Shown here piece after piece: positions 24,501-30,055 of a stretch of DNA of 30,055 nt. The first letter of the stretch is position 1, and each line of letters starts with the position of its first letter. The DNA comes from Oscheius dolichura (Eukaryota > Nematoda > Chromadorea > Rhabditida > Rhabditidae), in contig CAKOAU010000005.1 of NCBI GenBank assembly GCA_932521035.1, positions 1-30,055 of the forward strand, given 5' to 3'. The translations under genes were made by a program, and so were the position numbers. The notes under the pieces are model-generated. The model saw nothing but the letters and a program-made list of their open reading frames with translations, did no database searches and was not told where the DNA came from.

Positions 24501-25184
24501 TACGAATAATCCAGGATCGAATAGGGTTTGCTGACCGAATAGCGTTTTATAGCCCAAAAACTATTATAGTCCAAAAATAGGGGGTAAGCCAATACAAATC
24601 TCTTGGGCAATTTGAACAGGCCAGTACGGAATAAAAGCCTAATCATTGGAGAACGTTCGACCACTCTTCTTGTAGAGCTCGACGAGTAGAGTACGAATAA
24701 TCCAAGATCGAATAGGGTTCGCTGACCGAATAGCGTTTTATAGCCCAAAAACTATTATAGTCCAAAAATAGGGGGTAAGCCAATACAAATCTCTTGGGAA
24801 ATTTGAACAGGCCAGTACGGAATAAAAGCCTAATCATTGGAGAACGTTCGACCACTCTTCTTGTAGAGCTCGACGAGTAGAGTACGAATACCCACAGAGC
24901 TAATAGGGTTGTCTGACCGAATAGCGTTTTATAGCCCAAAAACTATTATAATCCAGAAAAAGGTACAGTAATACGGGGCAGTTTTTGGAAAAGAGGGTAG
25001 GAGGTCCGAATTTGTGCTCATTCGAACCGCCTCATCGAGCTGAGTCTAAAAAACCAGCTCCCGTCACAGGAGGACGCGTTTGAGCCACGTTATGGCACCT
25101 AGATCATAAACCAAGAGTTAAGCCAATACAAAACTCTTGGGCAATTTGAACAGGCCAGTACGGAATAAAAGCCTAATCATTGGA
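21521..25184. repeat. Four tandem 916-bp HORs b-c-a-LC
   Basis: Copies start at 21521, 22437, 23353 and 24269. They read the same as the copies in 12743-19154 by eye, with no variants noticed. Confidence 0.92.
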
Positions 25185-27016
25185 GAACGTTCGACCACTC
25201 TTCTTGTAGAGCTCGACGAGTAGAGTACGAATAATCCAAGATCGAATAAGGTTCGCTGACCGAATAGCGTTTTATAGCCCAAAAACTATTATAGTCCAAA
25301 AATAGGGGGTAAGCCAATACAAATCTCTTGGGCAATTTGAACAGGCCAGTACGGAATAAAAGCCTAATGATTGGAGAACGTTCGACCACTCCTCTTGTAG
25401 AGCTCGACGAGTAGAGTACGAATAATCCAGGATCGAATAGGGTTTGCTGACCGAATAGCGTTTTATAGCCCAAAAACTATTATAGTCCAAAAATAGGGGG
25501 TAAGCCAATACAAATCTCTTGGGCAATTTGAACAGGCCAGTACGGAATAAAAGCCTAATCATTGGAGAACGTTCGACCACTCTTCTTGTAGAGCTCGACG
25601 AGTAGAGTACGAATAATCCAAGATCGAATAGGGTTCGCTGACCGAATAGCGTTTTATAGCCCAAAAACTATTATAGTCCAAAAATAGGGGGTAAGCCAAT
25701 ACAAATCTCTTGGGCAATTTGAACAGGCCAGTACGGAATAAAAGCCTAATCATTGGAGAACGTTCGACCACTCTTCTTGTAGAGCTCGACGAGTAGAGTA
25801 CGAATACCCACAGAGCTAATAGGGTTGTCTGACCGAATAGCGTTTTATAGCCCAAAAACTATTATAATCCAGAAAAAGGTACAGTAATACGGGGCAGTTT
25901 TTGGAAAAGAGGGTAGGAGGTCCGAATTTGTGCTCATTCGAACCGCCTCATCGAGCTGAGTCTAAAAAACCAGCTCCCGTCACAGGAGGACGCGTTTGAG
26001 CCACGTTATGGCACCTAGATCATAAACCAAGAGTTAAGCCAATACAAAACTCTTGGGCAATTTGAACAGGCCAGTACGGAATAAAAGCCTAATCATTGGA
26101 GAACGTTCGACCACTCTTCTTGTAGAGCTCGACGAGTAGAGTACGAATAATCCAAGATCGAATAAGGTTCGCTGACCGAATAGCGTTTTATAGCCCAAAA
26201 ACTATTATAGTCCAAAAATAGGGGGTAAGCCAATACAAATCTCTTGGGCAATTTGAACAGGCCAGTACGGAATAAAAGCCTAATGATTGGAGAACGTTCG
26301 ACCACTCCTCTTGTAGAGCTCGACGAGTAGAGTACGAATAATCCAGGATCGAATAGGGTTTGCTGACCGAATAGCGTTTTATAGCCCAAAAACTATTATA
26401 GTCCAAAAATAGGGGGTAAGCCAATACAAATCTCTTGGGCAATTTGAACAGGCCAGTACGGAATAAAAGCCTAATCATTGGAGAACGTTCGACCACTCTT
26501 CTTGTAGAGCTCGACGAGTAGAGTACGAATAATCCAAGATCAAATAGGGTTCGCTGACCGAATAGCGTTTTATAGCCCAAAAACTATTATAGTCCAAAAA
26601 TAGGGGGTAAGCCAATACAAATCTCTTGGGCAATTTGAACAGGCCAGTACGGAATAAAAGCCTAATCATTGGAGAACGTTCGACCACTCTTCTTGTAGAG
26701 CTCGACGAGTAGAGTACGAATACCCACAGAGCTAATAGGGTTGTCTGACCGAATAGCGTTTTATAGCCCAAAAACTATTATAATCCAGAAAAAGGTACAG
26801 TAATACGGGGCAGTTTTTGGAAAAGAGGGTAGGAGGTCCGAATTTGTGCTCATTCGAACCGCCTCATCGAGCTGAGTCTAAAAAACCAGCTCCCGTCACA
26901 GGAGGACGCGTTTGAGCCACGTTATGGCACCTAGATCATAAACCAAGAGTTAAGCCAATACAAAACTCTTGGGCAATTTGAACAGGCCAGTACGGAATAA
27001 AAGCCTAATCATTGGA
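25185..27016. repeat. Two tandem 916-bp HORs b-c-d-LC
   Basis: Copies start at 25185 and 26101. The d unit of the second (26483) has a unique G to A at 26542, which removes one CpG. Four b-c-a-L followed by two b-c-d-L repeats the order seen at 15491-20986. Confidence 0.9.
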
Positions 27017-27935
27017 GAACGTTCGACCACTCTTCTTGTAGAGCTCGACGAGTAGAGTACGAATAATCCAAGATCGAATAAGGTTCGCTGACCGAATAGC
27101 GTTTTATAGCCCAAAAACTATTATAGTCCAAAAATAGGGGGTAAGCCAATACAAATCTCTTGGGCAATTTGAACAGGCCAGTACGGAATAAAAGCCTAAT
27201 GATTGGAGAACGTTCGACCACTCCTCTTGTAGAGCTCGACGAGTAGAGTACGAATAATCCAGGATCGAATAGGGTTTGCTGACCGAATAGCGTTTTATAG
27301 CCCAAAAACTATTATAGTCCAAAAATAGGGGGTAAGCCAATACAAATCTCTTGGGCAATTTGAACAGGCCAGTACGGAATAAAAGCCTAATCATTGGAGA
27401 ACGTTCGACCACTCTTCTTGTAGAGCTCGACGAGTAGAGTACGAATAATCCAGGATCGAATAGGGTTTGCTGACCGAATAGCGTTTTATAGCCCAAAAAC
27501 TATTATAGTCCAAAAATAGGGGGGTAAGCCAATACAAATCTCTTGGGCAATTTGAACAGGCCAGTACGGAATAAAAGCCTAATCATTGGAGAACGTTCGA
27601 CCACTCTTCTTGTAGAGCTCGACGAGTAGAGTACGGATACCCACAGAGCTAATAGGGTTGTCTGACCGAATAGCGTTTTATAGCCCAAAAACTATTATAA
27701 TCCCAGAAAAAGGTACAGTAATACGGGGCAGTTTTTGGAAAAGAGGGTAGGAGGTCCGAATTTTGTGCTCATTCGAACCGCCTCATCGAGCTGAGTCTAA
27801 AAAACCAGCTCCCGTCACAGGAGGACGCGTTTGAGCCACGTTATGGCACCTAGATCATAAACCAAGAGTTAAGCCAATACAAAACTCTTGGGCAATTTGA
27901 ACAGGCCAGTACGGAATAAAAGCCTAATCATTGGA
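27017..27935. repeat. 916-type HOR b-c-c'-L with indels (919 bp)
   Basis: Unit starts are 27017 b, 27208 c, 27399 c' (192 bp) and 27591 L (345 bp). Changes are a sixth G at 27519-27524, A to G at 27636, an extra C at 27702-27704 and an extra T at 27761-27764. It is the first HOR copy in the window with length changes. Confidence 0.88.
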
Positions 27936-28853
27936 GAACGTTCGACCACTCTTCTTGTAGAGCTCGACGAGTAGAGTACGAATAATCCAAGATCGAATAA
28001 GGTTCGCTGACCGAATAGCGTTTTATAGCCCAAAAACTATTATAGTCCAAAAATAGGGGGTAAGCCAATACAAATCTCTTGGGCAATTTGAACAGGCCAG
28101 TACGGAATAAAAGCCTAATGATTGGAGAACGTTCGACCACTCCTCTTGTAGAGCTCGACGAGTAGAGTACGAATAATCCAGGATCGAATAGGGTTTGCTG
28201 ACCGAATAGCGTTTTATAGCCCAAAAACTATTATAGTCCAAAAATAGGGGGTAAGCCATACAAATCTCTTGGGCAATTTGAACAGGCCAGTACGGAATAA
28301 AAGCCTAATCATTGGAGAACGTTCGACCACTCTTCTTGTAGAGCTCGACGAGTAGAGTACGAATAATCCAAGATCGAATAGGGTTCGCTGACCGAATAGC
28401 GTTTTATAGCCCAAAAACTATTATAGTCCAAAAATAGGGGGGTAAGCCAATACAAATCTCTTGGGCAATTTGAACAGGCCAGTACGGAATAAAAGCCTAA
28501 TCATTGGAGAACGTTCGACCACTCTTCTTGTAGAGCTCGACGAGTAGAGTACGAATACCCACAGAGCTAATAGGGTTGTCTGACCGAATAGCGTTTTATA
28601 GCCCAAAAACTATTATAATCCCAGAAAAAGGTACAGTAATACGGGGCAGTTTTTGGAAAAGAGGGTAGGAGGGTCCGAATTTGTGCTCATTCGAACCGCC
28701 TCATCGAGCTGAGCCTAAAAAACCAGCTCCCGTCACAGGAGGACGCGTTTGAGCCACGTTATGGCACCTAGATCATAAACCAAGAGTTAAGCCAATACAA
28801 AACTCTTGGGCAATTTGAACAGGCCAGTACGGAATAAAAGCCTAATCATTGGA
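27936..28853. repeat. 916-type HOR b-c-d-L with indels (918 bp)
   Basis: Unit starts are 27936 b, 28127 c (190 bp, one A lost near 28257-28260), 28317 d (192 bp, six G at 28437-28442) and 28509 L (345 bp, extra C at 28620-28622 and extra G at 28671-28673, T to C at 28714). The G and first C insertions fall at the same unit sites as in the preceding HOR, exactly 918 bp apart. Confidence 0.88.
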
Positions 28854-29198
28854 GAACGTTCGACCACTCTGCTTGTAGAGCTCGACGAGTAGAGTACGAA
28901 TAATCCAAGATCGAATAAGGTTCGCTGACCGAATAGCGTTTTATAGCCCAAAAACTATTATAATCCAGAAAAAGGTACAGTAATACGGGGCAGTTTTTGG
29001 AAAAGAGGGTAGGAGGTCCGAATTTGTGCTCATTCGAACCGCCTCATCGAGCTGAGCCTAAAAAACCCAGCTCCCGTCACAGGAGGACGCGTTTGAGCCA
29101 CGTTATGGCACCTAGATCATAAACCAAGGAGTTAAGCCAATACAAAACTCTTGGGCAATTTGAACAGGCCAGTACGGAATAAAAGCCTAATCATTGGA
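28854..29198. repeat. b/L hybrid monomer (345 bp)
   Basis: The head is type b (A at unit position 65, S-type sequence at 50-72) with a private T to G at 28871. The tail from the ATAATCC motif on is L with its central segment. The switch lies in the identical stretch between about 28926 and 28961. It has T to C at 29057, an extra C at 29066-29068 and an extra G at 29128-29129. A complete HOR was apparently cut to a single unit by exchange between a b unit and an L unit. Confidence 0.88.
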
Positions 29199-29924
29199 GA
29201 ACGTTCGACCACTCTTCTTGTAGAGCTCGACGAGTAGAGTACGAATAATCCAAGATCGAATAAGGTTCGCTGACCGAATAGCGTTTTATAGCCCAAAAAC
29301 TATTATAGTCCAAAAATAGGGGGTAAGCCAATACAAATCTCTTGGGCAATTTGAACAGGCCAGTACGGAATAAAAGCCTAATGATTGGAGAACGTTCGAC
29401 CACTCCTCTTGTAGAGCTCGACGAGTAGAGTACGAATAATCCAGGATCGAATAGGGTTTGCTGACCGAATAGCGTTTTATAGCCCAAAAACTATTATAGT
29501 CCCAAAAATAGGGGGTAAGCCAATACAAATCTCTTGGGCAATTTGAACAGGCCAGTACGGAATAAAAGCCTAATCATTGGAGAACGTTCGACCACTCTTC
29601 TTGTAGAGCTCGACGAGTAGAGTACGAATACCCACAGAGCTAATAGGGTTGTCTGACCGAATAGCGTTTTATAGCCCAAAAACTATTATAATCCAGAAAA
29701 AGGTACAGTAATACGGGGCAGTTTTTGGAAAAGAGGGTAGGAGGTCCGAATTTGTGCTCATTCGAACCGCCTCATCGAGCTGAGTCTAAAAAACCAGCTC
29801 CCGTCACAGGAGGACGCGTTTGAGCCACGTTATGGCACCTAGATCATAAACCAAGAGTTAAGCCAATACAAAACTCTTGGGCAATTTGAACAGGCCAGTA
29901 CGGAATAAAAGCCTAATCATTGGA
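29199..29924. repeat. HOR b-c-LC, short form (726 bp)
   Basis: Unit starts are 29199 b, 29390 c (192 bp, extra C at 29501-29503) and 29582 L (343 bp). It is the 725-bp form that lacks the third S unit, as in the 5' half, but here the L ends in C and is followed directly by b. Confidence 0.88.
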
Positions 29925-30055
29925 GAACGTTCGACCACTCTTCTTGTAGAGCTCGACGAGTAGAGTACGAATAATCCAAGATCGAATAAGGTTCGCTGAC
30001 CGAATAGCGTTTTATAGCCCAAAAACTATTATAGTCCAAAAATAGGGGGTAAGCC
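29925..30055. repeat. Partial S monomer, type b, at the window end
   Basis: The first 131 bases of a b unit (A65 present) are cut off by the window boundary. The array therefore continues downstream. Confidence 0.9.

Larger units (their letters stand above)
1..30055. repeat. Higher-order satellite array spanning the whole window
   Basis: Every base belongs to a head-to-tail tandem array of two related monomers, S (191 bp) and L (343 bp), each starting with the 8-bp palindrome GAACGTTC. I count 83 complete S, 41 L (one hybrid) and a terminal 131-bp S fragment. 83x191 + 41x343 + 131 plus 8 net inserted bases equals 30,055, so nothing else is present. Neither array edge is reached. Units of one class look identical between copies apart from the individual variants listed separately. 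Organisation, monomer size and homogeneity are those of a eukaryotic satellite. I do not recognise the family, so centromeric, subtelomeric, heterochromatic or organellar location is undecided. Confidence 0.97.

Noticed and set aside
28023..28259. Minus-strand frame that starts with a true ATG
   Set aside because: The ATG is created by loss of one A in a c unit near 28257-28260. It is a by-product of the indel, in a copy otherwise like its neighbours.
1..30055. CRISPR array
   Set aside because: Repeats are 191-343 bp with no short repeat/unique spacer alternation; every segment between anchors is itself repeated.

Overview
The whole 30,055-base window is one uninterrupted satellite DNA array. 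I find no gene, RNA gene, recognisable transposon or flanking single-copy sequence. Two related monomers make it up. The short unit (S) is 191 bp. The long unit (L) is 343 bp and has the same two ends as S, but a segment of about 164 bp replaces a 12-bp A/G-rich spacer in the middle. With each unit counted from its GAACGTTC start, I read 83 full S units, 41 L units (one of them an S/L hybrid) and a final 131-bp partial S. Together with 9 single-base insertions and 1 deletion, these account exactly for the window length. All units are head-to-tail on the same strand.

S units fall into classes by a few fixed substitutions (positions within the unit). Type a has A149. Type b has A65 and G185. 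Type c has C17, G55 and T70. Type d is like a but has C149. A chimeric c' has the c centre but T17. L units end in either C (LC) or G (LG) at position 337. The classes occur in a fixed order, so this is a higher-order repeat (HOR) array. Layout: 1-534 a-L; 535-8049 irregular blocks of b-c-L followed by one to three a-L dimers (534 bp each); 8050-12742 mixed blocks; 12743-20986 nine consecutive 916-bp HORs b-c-(a or d)-L; 20987-21520 one a-L dimer; 21521-27016 six more 916-bp HORs; 27017-29924 a variable tail with single-base indels, a chimeric c' unit, a b/L hybrid and a shortened HOR; 29925-30055 the start of another b unit.

The near-identity of copies, with shared rare variants at matching distances, indicates recent amplification and repeated unequal exchange in blocks of 534, 916, 1259 and about 6030 bp. 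Lengths of 191 and 343 bp are close to one and two nucleosome repeats, as in many eukaryotic centromeric, pericentromeric or subtelomeric satellites. I do not recognise the family and cannot name the organism. CpG is not depleted (about 1.2 times expectation in a hand-counted S unit), which is unusual for a satellite kept heavily methylated for a long time. It leaves open a recently amplified array, a genome with little CpG methylation, or an expanded organellar repeat region.

Long minus-strand reading frames recur in every unit. I reject them as coding: nearly all begin at TTG, they overlap one another in two frames, and they simply repeat with the satellite period.
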